Positions 46,110 to 58,779 of a stretch of DNA of 64,000 bases are shown one piece after another. The position numbers and the translations under genes were made by a program. Below the pieces are notes generated by a model. The model saw only the letters and a program-made list of their open reading frames with translations, was not told the DNA's origin and did not search any database. This DNA comes from Lumnitzera littorea (Eukaryota; Streptophyta; Magnoliopsida; Myrtales; Combretaceae). Location of the stretch: the NCBI GenBank assembly GCA_024138015.1, contig JAMXBB010000011.1, positions 30,432,155-30,496,154 on the forward strand, given 5' to 3'. Each line of letters starts with the position of its first letter. Position 1 is the stretch's first letter.

Positions 46110-49100
46110 TTTAGGTCATTAGAGTTGAATAAGATTAAATTCCATTTAAAGTGTTCAAACAATTTCACACCAATCCAGTCATAATACAAAATCAATCACA
46201 ACACAAATTTCAACACGAATTCAGATACTCAAACACATGCATAAAGTACTTACAATCACAATCATATATAATCCTAAGTCTCCGAGTACCATAAAATAGT
46301 ACTCCAATACAGTAAGTAATAACCCAACTTACTTAAAATTCTCAGTCGCCCAATTACTTAATTATAAGTCGGTTCGTCTCCGGGTATCCTATAATACAAA
46401 TATGTCTTTTTAGTACTTATACTTTGATGATTCATATTCTAAGTTGTAATTTAACTCATTTCTCCATGTATACTTATTATTTACTAATGATTCATTTTAC
46501 TTTATTTTGAGGTTCGGTTTCTAAATTAGATTCCAGTTTTGATTCTACATTGTCTCTAACTACGAGGAATCCTACATATGCTCGAATCCTAATGTGAAAT
46601 TAATCACATTAAGCTCGAGTATTCTAATATCATATTGAGTTTTAATTTAGTGTTCTAAACTATTCGGTACACTCTAATCCTAATTGGGGTACTAGATTTA
46701 CTCTCGATATGAGAAAATCTTATATTTTTTATATAATTACTTAAAATTAAATTTTGTTTCAGATTTATTATATACTGATTTTTATTATTATATTATCTAA
46801 ATAAACCTAATTTTTCATATTTATTAAATTCCCAATTTCACATATTCCTAATTTCCTATAATTACTACATAATTCCTATATTAATTACACTTAACACTCT
46901 AAAGGCTAGGATTAGGTTTCCACATCAGAGATTAACATCCCTAAACATTTAATTACCATCTAAATTAGTAATTAATCACTTAATTAACCCAAAATTATCC
47001 AATTTTTCCATCATTTTAGGGCTAAAAATTTACTTAAAAATTTTGAAAATTAAATTTAAAAAAATGGCTTCACAGTACTATTTCTATATCACTTAAGCAT
47101 TATACAGAAAAAAATTGAGCTTTAAACTACACTCTTGAGCCTATTTATTTATAATTCTAATCATGCTTGGTTTTGCTTAATTTTTTAAAAACCCTATATT
47201 TTTAGACGTGATTGAATGTAATCACTATTTTTCCCTAAATCTACATACAATAAAACCTCAGAATAATAAATTTCATAATTTTCTAGGCAAAATAAATAAT
47301 TTTAAGAAATTATACAAAATCGGAGCAAATGTGAGACTCACCTAGTCCGATGGCTTTTGGGCTTCCAACACCGGTCCAGGCGATGGGTCTAGAGTGGGGT
47401 GGTGGTGGCGGCGGCGGTGGCTTGGTTCCAGGTGGTGGTGGTGTATGGGCTTGGTTCACTAGTCTCTACTACATAAATTTGCTTAATAATTTCCTAAACC
47501 CTAATTTTCCCCTTCAAATTTCGGTGCTCTCAATTTTTTCTAACTTCTAACTGTCCAAATGAGTTTTTCAATTTTTCTTCCTATTTATAGAGCTTTGTAG
47601 TAATTATTATGCATTTAATTATACAAAACATTGCCCAAATCCCTTCAATTTTGCCTTTTATGTTGCTTGTTTTTTATTGGTTAATTTTTATTCTTCACTT
47701 CTTGACCTACCATGACCAAATCTAAGTCATTCCTTATTCCTCTAATTTTTTCTTAATTAATTAATAATTTTCTTTAATTATTTAATAAGTTTCCAGCTAA
47801 TTTAAGTAATTTTGCATATTTTTATCTGTACGTAAATACATATAGGGTACATGTGGACATTCCTAATTATTATTTAGCTCATTCTATGATTTTTAGTATA
47901 CATATAATCTATCTCTAGTAATTTATTAGTTATTAGATTACATTTTTCGCCTTTTTGATAATTAACAAATATTATACTTAAAGTTTAAAAATTTTATACC
48001 CTCTTATTTTATTATTTATTTTCTTAAATTTAAGTTTACGGAGTCATTTTTACTAATATTTCTATTTATAGTTTATAATTTAGGTTTGATCGGATCCTTT
48101 AACCGATCGTCCTAAACTTTGTGTATTAAGTTTAATCCTACGGTCATTTGGCTTAATTTTAGGGCTTACATGAGCCTCATATAACTACCTTCATGTTTAT
48201 AACCACACCATAGTTTACATCCACTATCACCATCACTTGTACCCACTTTTTCTTTTTCTTTTTTTTCATCTTCTTCCCCTTTCTTACCCGTTGAAGTTTA
48301 AAACCTTCATTTTCATTTCCTTACATACATACCATACACTAATTCTATCCTACATATCCATACACATCCTTATCATATACACATACCTAAACCTGGATAT
48401 ACACCAGACCATAATCTAAACATTTACATACCGAACTTACATATTCATACAAATACATTTTCATATACCCATATACACCACTAAATACTTTATCCATACC
48501 TATTCTTATATACACTTACCCACATCATGCGCTTGCTTTTGTATGGTTTCATTGTCTTAGTTCAATGTAAATATCACGAGAAACTAGTAAATGGTATCTC
48601 TCTAACTACTATTACTTAGCGTGTATTTATAAGGAGTTACTTAAAAATGGTGCATAGGGTACTACATTAGCATTCTAAGTATCTCTCATTTTTATATACT
48701 CCTATACTTCATAAAGAGATGTTTAACTAAAGTTACTTATTAGCTTTTTTAATCTTTTATGGGTCCTATGTTGTTATTACTTTTTAAACCAATAAATAAA
48801 ATATAATATTTTTCTTACTATATATTATAATAATAATATTTTATTTATTTTTACTAAAATAAAAAAAAAGAGTGAAATTGCCCTATACCATTTACATCCA
48901 ACTTGTCAAACTTAAGTACAGAGAAAAGAACCCTTTAAAATAAAGGTTAAAGGAGCACTTAGCATGGGAATTTAGGCCAAGTGCCCCTAACAAACATACT
49001 CTTATGCACGCTTTGCTTAGTTTAAATTCATTTGTGACACATTTTATTGTGTTGTTTTTGTTTGTGGCTTCATATTAGATTTTAATTGTATATAAAAAAT

Positions 49101-50930
49101 GATTTGCTATTAATTTTTAAATATATATATCCATATGTAATTTCAAATTGCTTCCTTTTCTAAATGTGAAATTTGACTCCGTATTGCTTCAGCATGTGAA
49201 TTGTATACAAGATTATGAACCCTCTAGTGCAAGTTTTTTCGTGAAAAGCACATGTTAAGAAGGCTTCTCTAGCAAGGCAGGATCTAATTTTTGTGAGGAA
49301 CCTTGATAGTGGTGATTTGTGGTGGTAGTATAGCATTTGTGAAAGGCATAGAAGACTGTGACTATTAATGTGAAACTATAATATGCCAAGTCTCCTATGA
49401 CCTTTGTAAATAAGGTATTTTCTAATTTTAGAGTTTAATTAGAGTGCTTAAATTTAAATATGCCATTTGAAGCCCTTGAAATCCAATTCTTCTCCTAACT
49501 GTATAATAGAGTTATGGTTATTTTTGTACTAAACTAATAATTGTGTTTATGGTTCTCAACAACATAAAAGTGTCATAGAGGTTGCATTTTAGGTTTGAAG
49601 ACCTAGATATGGATACACCTAAGATACATAAGAGGACAACATAAGCTAAAAACGTGTTCAATTATTTTATACAAATGAAAATAACAAATATGTATGACGT
49701 TTTTTTAACTTTATTAAATTTGATATATGAATTCTATTTTGATGACCAAAATGGGATTATGAGAATTTTTTATTAAGCCTAATATCAATTTAGGCTTGAT
49801 TCATTAGGTTAGCGATAAGGTTAGAGAGTCTAGTCTATATTTTTGGATGACTTAAGGAGATTTGGTTTTATAGTCTTGAAACCTAAATAACGGATCAGTT
49901 TGCTCCCTCTCAACCTTTATCAAGAAGGTTAACGAGGATGGCTATAAGTTTTCACTTGTGACAAACTCATCAGGATAACTATTGATTGAGTAAGTTTCAT
50001 CTCATTTATGAGTGACAAAGTGATTCATGTCATCAACTTCAAGAATCTATGAATACTTAGCAATGTCTTCTTATTTGATACAATTATGATATTAGAGAAA
50101 TAGTACTCTATTTTTGGAGCTTTGCTCTTAGAGATCAAAAGTTGTTTAGATAAAGACTAAGCTTAATTGCTCTAGAATGGTAAGGTCAAGGCCTTAGGCC
50201 AACTTTATTTAGTACTTGTGTATTTGAGATCCTAAAATTTTCTATTTCTCCTCTCTATTATTCTCTCCAGTTGATCTCCCCATGTGTTATTGTCATTTCT
50301 ATATCACTTCTAAAGCCATGTGAAGTGTGAGGTGAAGGCGGTATGGCATAACCATATTAATCAAATCCATCATTTACAATTTTATTTTCAAAATTAAAAA
50401 TATAACATTTACATAAAATCATGTGACTGATAAAAATATGAAATATTTTTCAACAATGAATATCGTTAATAATATCATTAGTGGATTATTAATGAGTGAA
50501 TATAGGTTTTATGAGTTAAGGAGGAAAAAAAAAAGAAAAATTACTGAGTGTATAAAGTATTTTGTCGAAGTTTGCCATCAATCAAATGAAATTCTAATAA
50601 AATGTTGTATTATATTTTTTAATTACAAATTCCTCTTCTTCCTTTTTTTCTTTCAATCTATTGGATAAGTTATATTTTTCTATCGAAAAAATAAACCAAT
50701 TTTGATTCTCCTTCTCATATATTATACGATAGGGTAAATTATGCAAACCACCAATAAAAACTTTGAAAATTATGTAGAACTCGAACTTTTCCAAAAGTTA
50801 CCCTTACCACTCCTAATACAAGTGTAGTCCATCTTTTTACTTTTTTTTTTTTCGGTTTTTAGCTAACTAGGATATTATGTGTAAGTAAACTTATTTAATC
50901 ATTTACATGGTGTCAATAGACTATTTTGGG
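46110..50930. other. Long non-coding AT-rich region
   Basis: No gene, RNA or delimited element. 46.1-47.6 kb has features reminiscent of an old minus-strand LTR or leader (a GGTGAGTCTCACATTTGC stretch on the minus strand near 47340). 48.24-48.54 kb is C/T/A-rich with repeated ATACAC/ATACCC words. 48.7-50.9 kb is plain AT-rich sequence. Confidence 0.5.
47395..47452 (+). repeat. GGT/GGC trinucleotide-rich tract
   Basis: GTGGGGTGGTGGTGGCGGCG and, after GGTTCCA, a second GGTGGTGGTGGTG run. It is the only strongly G-rich tract in this part of the window; the encoded poly-Gly is not evidence of a gene. Confidence 0.8.
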
Positions 50931-50939
50931 CATGTGTAC

Positions 50940-51540
50940 CTTAAGCCTAAACTGACCTGTTTAGGTCATAAAGTGAGCTATTTAGCCTTTGTTCGAGTTG
51001 TTTTGAGTCTGGTTCATATTGCTTAGGTTGTTACTTGAACTCTCTTATCAACTTAGACTACCAGGGAGCTTGGTATACAGCATCCAACACTTAGGTCAAG
51101 TCATTAAAGAGTATGTTTAGTCTCTAACAAGTTGACAAATCTTTTTGGATGAGTCGACTAAGGACTAGAGCTCACCCGATGAAGGAAAATTGCCTCCAAA
51201 AACCCACCTCTCGAGATATTTGGAATTCACCTTAATGAAGAGATTCACATTCCATAACTGTTGAGCTTCACTTTCCCTTGATGAAGATCTACCTTTTTCC
51301 ATTATTTCAACATCTTGTCCTATAAATAAGGGACAACACCCATGGGTTAGGGTCATCTACACTCATATTGTTATCTTATTATTCCTTTGTTGGATTCCTT
51401 TACCATACTCTCTTACTTAAGCTTTAGTATTGCTACTCTAACAACCCTCTGACTACTTTAATCATTGTGATTTGTTTTGCAGGCCCAATTATATTCCTTT
51501 AAAGGCCTTTCAAATCCAATCTCTCCATTAGCAAAATTTT
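50940..51540 (+). repeat. LTR-like block
   Basis: A TATA site TCCTATAAATAAGGGAC at about 51316-51332, a preceding region resembling a U3, and a T/C-rich leader ending near 51490 with TTTTGCAGGCCCAATTATA. Layout and TATA context are the same as at 11.13 kb. Termini are not fixed. Confidence 0.42.
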
Positions 51541-51739
51541 TAAGACTTAATGGTTAGCCCATACCACAAACATGGAATGCAGATAATCTCTAGTTGTACT
51601 TTGAATGAGCTTACGTATCCTATTGTATGTGTAACAAGATATATATTAATGAAAGTTCATCTTTCTCTGAGTCAATTCATTATGTTTTTTTATATCTTGA
51701 ATGCTTTAAAAAGCCATAATAAGCTTCTTTAAAAACCCC

Positions 51740-53530
51740 TAAGTCCTAGCCCCTTGTAAGATAAACTGACCTTGCTTACATAAGCCATTAACTCCTGATG
51801 GTATCAAGTCTTAACCTATCCTTAGGAAGATGGACTCTTGTTTAATAAACCTCCTCAAGCCCCATTAATTGGAACTCCCAATCTGACCTTCCCGAGTAAC
51901 CTCATTGATAGACTCAGGTTAAAACTTCCAAAGAACTCCCTAAGGTAAGGACATTCCCCTTCACTTACCATCTTTCCTAGGTAGAGGAGTTTTCTTTGAG
52001 TGACTTGGAGTGTAACTTTACTCCTTCCCCTATGGAACCCTCGACTTAAGGCTCTCACTCTTAAGCCTCAACCTTAGAGTTATGAAGGTAGGAAAGAAAG
52101 CTCAAGTTTAGACTAGGGTATTCCTTTTGGACCCTTTCCCTTACGATCTTAGCTACCTTTAGTGCTACTTTAGGTTAAGCCCACTTCCCTTGCTTGGTCT
52201 TCATTATTTGGTCAAAAAAATTTGTTCTTCGTAGTTGAAGTGGTAACTACCCCAATCTCTATAATGGTGAGTACCTCCTTATGCTCCTTCAACTTCGTGG
52301 TTAGCTCATTTACTTGCTTCTCAAGTTGCTTCCCCCTCTTTGCCCAATTTAGTGAGCATGGTTACATAGTGTTATAGTTGTCCTCCTTAACCAATAAATC
52401 AACCTTGAGTTGGACGACCTCTATGCTATAGATCTGTATAGCATTGATTGATGTTGTCAAATTGAGCCTAAAGGTCCTCGTTGGCCGTCATCTCAACTTT
52501 AACTTACCTTCTCAACCTTTCTACTTCTCTATTGGCCTTCCTATATGCTTTATCGGTCTTGCATTACGTTAGAAGAGCTCGTTTTCAGCATCTTGATCTT
52601 CCACAATAGAAAACTAATGTTAGATGCCAACTTCCCATTCTTGCCAACAAGTGTACAGTGTTTGGCAATCATGACCCCTACGTTAGAATGAAGAGCGTCT
52701 ACCTGCTTCCTCTCATCATTTTAGTAGTCAATCATCTTTACGATGTGTGCATGGTACTATAGAAGAGTAAGAGGAGAAGGAGTTAGAGAAGACTTCAAGA
52801 CGATAAAAGGTGACAACATTGCATTACATACCTCATAGGTCATATCAAACATATGACTATGAACCTCCTCAATGGATTTTAAGTCCTTCCAATTCTTGTT
52901 AAGGTCGGTTCAATTGTTGGATAGCATAGATACCCATAGCATCTCTTTACTAAACACCTAGTCAGTAAGTGCATTAGTTCTCGAACAACATAGAAACCTA
53001 CAACATCTCTTTATTGAGCACAATCAATAGGTGCATTATCTTGTTGTATGTAGACCATTGAGGTTAAAATTGTCCACATCAAACCCCAATGGATGCCCCT
53101 TTACAGGATTATCAAAATGTAGCTCCATGAGCATGAATGGACTTGAGGTTGTACAAATAGCAACACCCTCTAGGACCTCTAAAGTGCTAGGCCCTTTTGG
53201 AGTTGTAGCAATGGTAACGTCTTAAGTTCTTGAGGTTGATGCGAACTTGCACGTCCTTAGCTCTTACTCTAAGTCTTCTACCTCCACATGGGGAACAACA
53301 ATTGGAAGGGCCTCCTTTTGTTGCCTTTTCTTCAATCTCTTGGTTACATCATCTCCAATCATAAGCTCCAGTCTCTATTACCTAGTCAGATCAGTAGCAT
53401 GCTTTTTGGGTGAAGACCTCCTCTCCTACTAAATAACGGGACACTACTCTTAAGGATTTAAAGGCAAGGTTTTCTTCTTGGTGATTTCTCCAAAGTAGCC
53501 TTCCTAACTGCCATCTTCTAGTAGCCTTTG
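51740..53530 (-). pseudogene. Decayed minus-strand coiled-coil protein region
   Basis: On the minus strand, fragments in order include a basic/acidic start near 53520, KRQQKEALPIVVPHVEVEDL near 53290, an LHSNVGVMIAKHC block near 52690, long Lys/Glu/Leu heptad-like stretches at 52620-52250, and an open end at 52058-51855 (GFHRGRSKVTLQVTQRKLLY). Composition and order recall the coiled-coil part of the Tat antisense remnant at 7.4-8.9 kb, but I see no diagnostic motif. Many stops and frame changes are present. Confidence 0.35.
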
Positions 53531-54630
53531 TGGCTAGAAGATTGCCATGATGAACAAGGATCAACTTCTTACTTGTAGAGAGTGATGATGCAATAATTAG
53601 TGCAATTTAGTAAATAACCAACATACAAGATGTTGTGTTGAGTACAAGCTAGGATGAAACCTAATTCTTGTAGTAGCATTGGTGTAAAACCCATAAATTA
53701 AATAAAATAATAAAAGTAAAAGTTGATGGCAGATAGTAAGATAAAGTTATAAGAGAAGGGTATTTATGGAGTTTTAGTACTTAAGTCTTCTAAAACTATT
53801 TAAGCCTAGTTTGTCTATTTTAAAACCCTAGCCAAAATATCATAACCCTCAACCTTTCTTCTTCTTTTCACAGTCTCTCCCCATATCTCCTTCTTTCCTT
53901 CATCAGATGCCTCTTCTTTTGGCAATTTCTCAATGCATAATCTATCAACACCAAGAAATTGATATGATTTTGTAAGATTAATGAAGGGATCTCAAGGGAA
54001 AAATGTTTCTTAAGGAATTTTGGCAAGTTGGAATCCATAGCTTCATTTTTCTCCTTAAGCCCTTGTTGAAGAATTAATGTAGTTGTGCTTTATAGTGTTT
54101 AGTGGAAGTTTTAGGAGTTTAGCAAGTAAGTTTTGCAATCTTTGATCTTCATTTTGTTTTTAGGGTTACTTGGTTATGGAAAGGATGTTAGAATCAATCT
54201 AGAAGTTTATGCGGTGTTTAGGAATTATATGTCTTGGAGTATTTTATGAATGAAAATTGAAAGGAGTTTCGAATTACTTTGGCAAGGGATGATTGGATTT
54301 TTGATTTGTTAGAGAAATTTTTGAAGGAAGAAGAAGCCATAAGATTGCAGCAATAAGAACCATCTTGTCAGTAACCAATTAGATTGGTGCGCTGGTCCCT
54401 TGTAGTGATGAGAGTACCTTGAATCGGCCTGTTGGTTCATATAAATGATTCTTGTTCTTTTAGCAAACAATGTTGTTAATTATTCTTCTTTTCACATCTT
54501 TACCCCATCAATGCTATTCTTACATAATTGTTAGAATTTCTCAAAATTAATTTATCGGAGATTAACATGTTTCTAATAGCTTTTACATAATATTAGATCC
54601 TATGAATATTGAGTGGGTATGAATAGTTAG
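53531..54630. other. Non-coding stretch left of element D
   Basis: It holds a TTTCTTCTTCTTTTCACAG-type pyrimidine tract near 53860 followed by T/G-rich sequence, the sort of layout seen in LTR or leader sequence of other gypsy elements. No reading frame or boundary could be supported. Confidence 0.4.
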
Positions 54631-55480
54631 TGATAGGAATCGGTCTATTGGGCCTTTAACATGTAGCCAAGCCTGAGGGCTAGAGGGAATGGTAAAGCAA
54701 ATCTTCCTACTCCAGTCGACTCTTGCTGAAGCCGAGTATCCCCTTGCCGATCAACTCTGCATGTTGAATCGTATGACTGCCCACTTCTCGAAGGTTTTAT
54801 GTCAAATTCTAGAATGTCGAGCCAATAGTTAAACCATGCACTTTTACTTACACATGTTCGAGTCAACCAGTTGCTCGACATCACCCATGCCGAGAAGTCG
54901 AAAGAGAGAGAGATCGGACTAATCTTTAGTCACCCCTACTTGGACAAGCAAACTAATTGTATCTCTTTGTCTGCATCCTCCAATGGCCTTACCAATGCAC
55001 CTCTACTACGTGTATAAGACTATGTATAAAATTTGTTACACTAATTATTGTTTTTCTTGGATACTCATTTTTACCTTTTATATTCTTGTACATTACTTCC
55101 TTGGGAAATACCCTTTCTGTCTTTTCCCCTTTTAGGCAAGTTTTCTTAACTTATCGAGTATAAATACCCTTATACTTGTAGCTAAAAACATCATATTATC
55201 ATCAATAGACTAAATATCCTTTCTTTCATAAACACTGATTGTTTACTTTCATTTCACTCTTATCTTAACCCTTAAGCAAGGCTAGGTAATGAGTAACCTC
55301 ACCGGACAAATTCATGCATTATATCAAGTTGTGTCGTGAGTCTTCGGAAGTTCCATTAATGTATCATATCCTTTGGTGTAGTTTGTTGGTTTTGCTTACT
55401 TTTCATTTACTCTTTCGCGAATTCCCCCATCACCCCTTTTTCAAGCAACCAGCCTTGTCTATTCTTGGTTATGGTTTGCA
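54631..55480 (+). repeat. 5' LTR of element D
   Basis: Starts TGATAGGAATCGGTC and ends GGTTTGCA. A TATA box GTATAAATAC lies at 55158-55167. It lacks a stretch of about 25 bp near 55447 that the 3' LTR keeps (GGTAGGTTTAGAGCC). Confidence 0.92.
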
Positions 55481-55485
55481 TCATC

Positions 55486-55500
55486 TTGATATCAAAGTGG
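55486..55500 (+). other. Primer-binding site of element D
   Basis: TGATATCAAAGT at 55487-55498 differs from TGGTATCAGAGC, the usual initiator-Met-tRNA complement, by three transitions (two G to A, one C to T). It begins 6 bp after the 5' LTR. Confidence 0.7.
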
Positions 55501-55688
55501 AGGTTTCACTTAAGTTGTAGTATATTGTTTTAAAGTTCTGTCTATACTCTATCTTGCATGTGTGGAATAGAGCAAGTTACCGTATTCGTTTAATTGCTGT
55601 GTTGCTAATTGTTAAATTTTTGGTTTGTAGAAGTGTTTGCTAAAAACACCTAATCGAAGGATTTGAAAACTTAAATCTATTAGAGAAA

Positions 55689-56990
55689 ATGATGGAACCA
55701 AGTGTTAACGTTGGTGTTGCAAATGACAATAGTAGTGTTGTCTACGATGGCTAACAGTCTTAGGGGACCCCTAGGAGCACTGACAAAAGACTTAATGAGG
55801 TGACTAACCTCTTATTGGATTTAACTCGAGCTGCTCATGTATTGGCTTACGAACCTATTGAAGCTGTGCATAACACTCTATAAGTTGCCCAACCTGTAAG
55901 AGGTTAGAACCCAACTTAACAAGTTTGAAGTAAAGGATTAGGCAAACGAGTAAGGAGAAGGATTGACTTGGGAGACATGGGAGAAGAGGATGAGGAAGAG
56001 TATTGCAAAGAAGAAGAGCGAGTGTAAGCACCCAGAGCCTCTAACCATGTGAAGCTTCGGATTCCGAGCTTCAATGGGTCTGTAAGTGTAGATGAATACT
56101 TAAAATGGGAAGAGAAGGTGGAGCGTGTGTTTGACTATTACCAATATGAGGATTACGAGAAAGTGAGAACTGCTGCCGTTGAGTTCTCCGGATATGCTAC
56201 CATGTGATGGAAGAATTTCTAGGATAGGAGGAAACGAGAAGGATACAGAGAGATTAATGCTTGGCTTGAGATGAAAAGAATACTCAGAAATAGATTTGCA
56301 CCGAATACCTATCTGCAAGATACTTTTACCCGGTTTTAGGAGCTGAGACAAGGAAGCCAATCTGTTGACGAATATATCCAAGAATTTTAAATGCTTATGA
56401 TCTGTTGTGAAGTGGAGGAACCCCTAGCACGAACGATCTCTAGGTTCCTTACTAGATTAAGACGTGATATTCGAGACATTGTAGAACTCTAATGATTCAC
56501 TACAATGGATGAAGCCATTCAGATAGCTTAATAAGTGGAGAGGCATAAAAGAAGCTAAGTACTGACCAAACTATTGACTAATCGACTAAGACAGGGAAGT
56601 TACTGAGCTCAACTAAGTGCCGAATTGATCCAAAGGATAGGTATTTGAGCCAAATAGAAGGGCCGACTTGACAGTGACATGCCGACTCGAACTTATGAGA
56701 AAAGGCAAGGATTTAGTAAGAAGATGAGCCAGATCAAGTACTTTACGTGCTAAAGGTTTGGACATATCGTTGCTTAGTGCCCAAACTGAAGAACTATGGT
56801 CATTAAGTGAGATGTCCCGAAGCTGGAAGTGGAGAGTACTGATGAGGAACCCAAGGAGGAAAGCCCTGTCGAGAAAGAAGTTTCTCATGATAATGAACTG
56901 ATTGAGGAGGACATGTTTGCTAAGAACTTGGATCAGTTAATATTGGTTGTCCGACGCGCAACAAACTTGGAACACTTAAATGAGGAGGAG
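55689..56990 (+). pseudogene. Gag remnant of element D
   Basis: From ATG near 55689: N-terminal acidic region, then the core block LRIPSFNGSVSVDEYLKWEE near 56060, WLEMKRILRNRF near 56262, ELRQGSQSVDEYIQEF near 56340 and the zinc knuckle near 56740 in the form YFTC-RFGHIVA-C. The first Cys of the knuckle reads Tyr, and two knuckle positions that should be Gln are stops. The matching copy at 63.5 kb (minus strand) also has Tyr at that first position. A linker of acidic residues (ESTDEEPKEESPVEKE) leads to the protease. Confidence 0.82.
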
Positions 56991-56999
56991 TAAAGGGAG

Positions 57000-57610
57000 A
57001 ACTTATTTCATATCACCTGCAAGGTGAATAGTCAGGTGTATGCACTAATTGTGGATAATGAAAGTTGCACTAATGTAGCATCAACCGATCTGATCACAAA
57101 GTTGAAGTTGTTGACTACTGCGCATCTGAAGTTGTACAAACTGCATTGGCTGAGTGAGAAGGGAGCACTACATGTCACTCGGCAAGTACTGCTGCTGATC
57201 ACTATAAAAAATTACTTTAACAAAATTCTTTGCAATGTGCTACCCATGTATACCTTACACATATTGCTTGGCCGACCATGGCTGTTCGATAGGAGAGTAA
57301 TCCATGACGGATACAGGAATACGTATGTGTTCGAGAAGGATGGCTTGAAGATTACACTAAACCCGATGCCGCTAAGTGAAGTTAACAAATTGCAAGCAAA
57401 ACTTGCTTACGGAACAAAAAAGACTCTAATGATGAGTAGAGCTGAGCTCCGAGAGGCCATCAATGTTGACGAGCCAACCTTCATGTTGGTCAAGCGTCTG
57501 TTAAAATTGAAGGACCAGGGTAAACTACCCTTGAAAGTAAGAAAGTTGCTAGACAAATATGCTGATAAGTTTCTAAAGCAATTACCTAAGGGATTGCCTT
57601 GAATCCGAGG
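57000..57610 (+). pseudogene. Protease and linker of element D
   Basis: The frame at 57024-57602 is open for 192 residues: ALIVDNESCTNVAS, where the catalytic Asp-Ser-Gly reads Asp-Asn-Glu, then LHWLSEKGALHVT, the HILLGRPWLFDRR flap-end block and a linker with FEKDGLKITLNP and LRKLLDKYADKF-like sequence before RT. It is the longest open piece of element D, but the active site is altered. Confidence 0.82.
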
Positions 57611-57639
57611 CATAGAACACTATATCAACTTAATACTCG

Positions 57640-58340
57640 CACCACCCTGTCAAATAAGCTAACCTATCGAACGAGTCTTGAATACGCTTCTAAGCTCCAA
57701 CGATAAGTTGATGAACTATTGTAGAGAGGTTATGATAGGGAAAGCCTCAACCCTTGTGTTGTTCCAGTGCTTCTAGTACCAAAAAAGGATGGGACTTAGT
57801 AAATGTGTGTTGATAGCTGAGCCATGAACAAGATCACGATCAAATATAGGTATCCTATCCCAAGATTAGAAGACATACTGGATGAATTAAGTGGAGCTAA
57901 GATGTTCAGTAAGATTGATTTGAAGTCTGGCTACCATTAAATTCTCATGAGGCCAAGAGATGATGGAAAATTGCATTCAAAACTCAACATAAACTCTATG
58001 AGTTGATGGTCATGTCATTTAGCCTGTTGAATGCCTCGAGCACTTTCATGATACTGATGAACTATGTGCTAAGACATCTAATGGGGAAGTGTGTCATGGT
58101 GTATTTTGATGACATCCTTGTGTACAGTATCAATATGCTGAGTCACTGTGAACATCTTCGAGTCGTACTAAATATCCTTTGTGTTAAGAAATTATTTGGT
58201 AACCTTAAGAAGTGTTGTTTTTGTCAGGAAGAAGTGGTATTCTTAGGCTACATAGTAAGTAGAGGAGGCTTACGAGTGGACAATGAGAAGATCCAAGGAA
58301 TTGTCAAGTGGTTGACTCTTATTACTTGTACTAATGTGAG
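57640..58340 (+). pseudogene. Reverse transcriptase remnant of element D
   Basis: Blocks in order: VLLVPKKDGT near 57768, YRYPIPRLEDIL near 57848, KIDLKSGYH near 57915 (catalytic Asp kept), then after a one-base frame change near 57965 the open stretch 58003-58458 with FSLLNASSTFM, RHLMGKCVMVYFDDILVYS (YFDD intact, about 58101-58125) and VVFLGYIVSRGGLRVDNEK. It is inactive because of the frameshift and stops. Confidence 0.87.
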
Positions 58341-58440
58341 AAGTTTCCATGGATTGGCTTCACTCTACAGAAGAGTCATCAGGAATTTCAGCGCCTTTGA
58401 TGCATCACTTACTTGTGGTGATGTAAGAAGTTTCCATGGA
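58321..58440 (+). repeat. 32-bp duplicated filler at an internal deletion
   Basis: 58321-58352 and 58409-58440 share TTACTTGT, then ATGT, then AGAAGTTTCCATGGA in register, four mismatches in all. The second copy sits exactly at the junction of the deleted connection domain. Confidence 0.8.
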
Positions 58441-58770
58441 CTTCAAGAAAATATTTGAGCCGAAATGTGACATGCTAGGCATTGGAATAAGCGTTGTCCT
58501 AATATAGGAAAGTTGACCAATTGCCTACCACAATGAGAAGCTCGGAAGCCTGACACTAAACTACTTTGTGTATGATAAGGAACTCTTAGTACTAATTTGA
58601 GCATTGAAAGTATGGTAGCATTATCTGTTGCTAAGAGAATTTGTCATCTATACTGACCATGAGTCTCTAAAGTATCTCTAAAGTCAGATAAAGTTATCGA
58701 AGCGGTAAGCGAGGTGAGTAAAATTCCTTAAGGGGTTTAACTTCATAATAAAATGTAAGAAAGGAAAGAG
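58340..58770 (+). pseudogene. Connection/RNase H remnant of element D with internal deletion
   Basis: After RNFSAFDASLT near 58400 the sequence jumps to IFEPKCDMLGIGI near 58452, omitting about 110 bp of the connection domain that relatives have, with a 32-bp duplicated piece at the join. It continues with PIAYHNEKLGSLTL, YDKELLVL and FVIYTDHESLKYL near 58645 (catalytic Asp region kept), with stops. Confidence 0.8.
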
Positions 58771-58779
58771 CAATGTGGT

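Noticed and set aside
47395..47452. Glycine-rich protein gene or functional quadruplex
   Set aside because: A GGT/GGC tract in a frame of 66 codons with no other support; folding cannot be judged from sequence alone.
57407..57613. Minus-strand frame under the element D protease linker
   Set aside because: Complement of a clearly coding + strand stretch.
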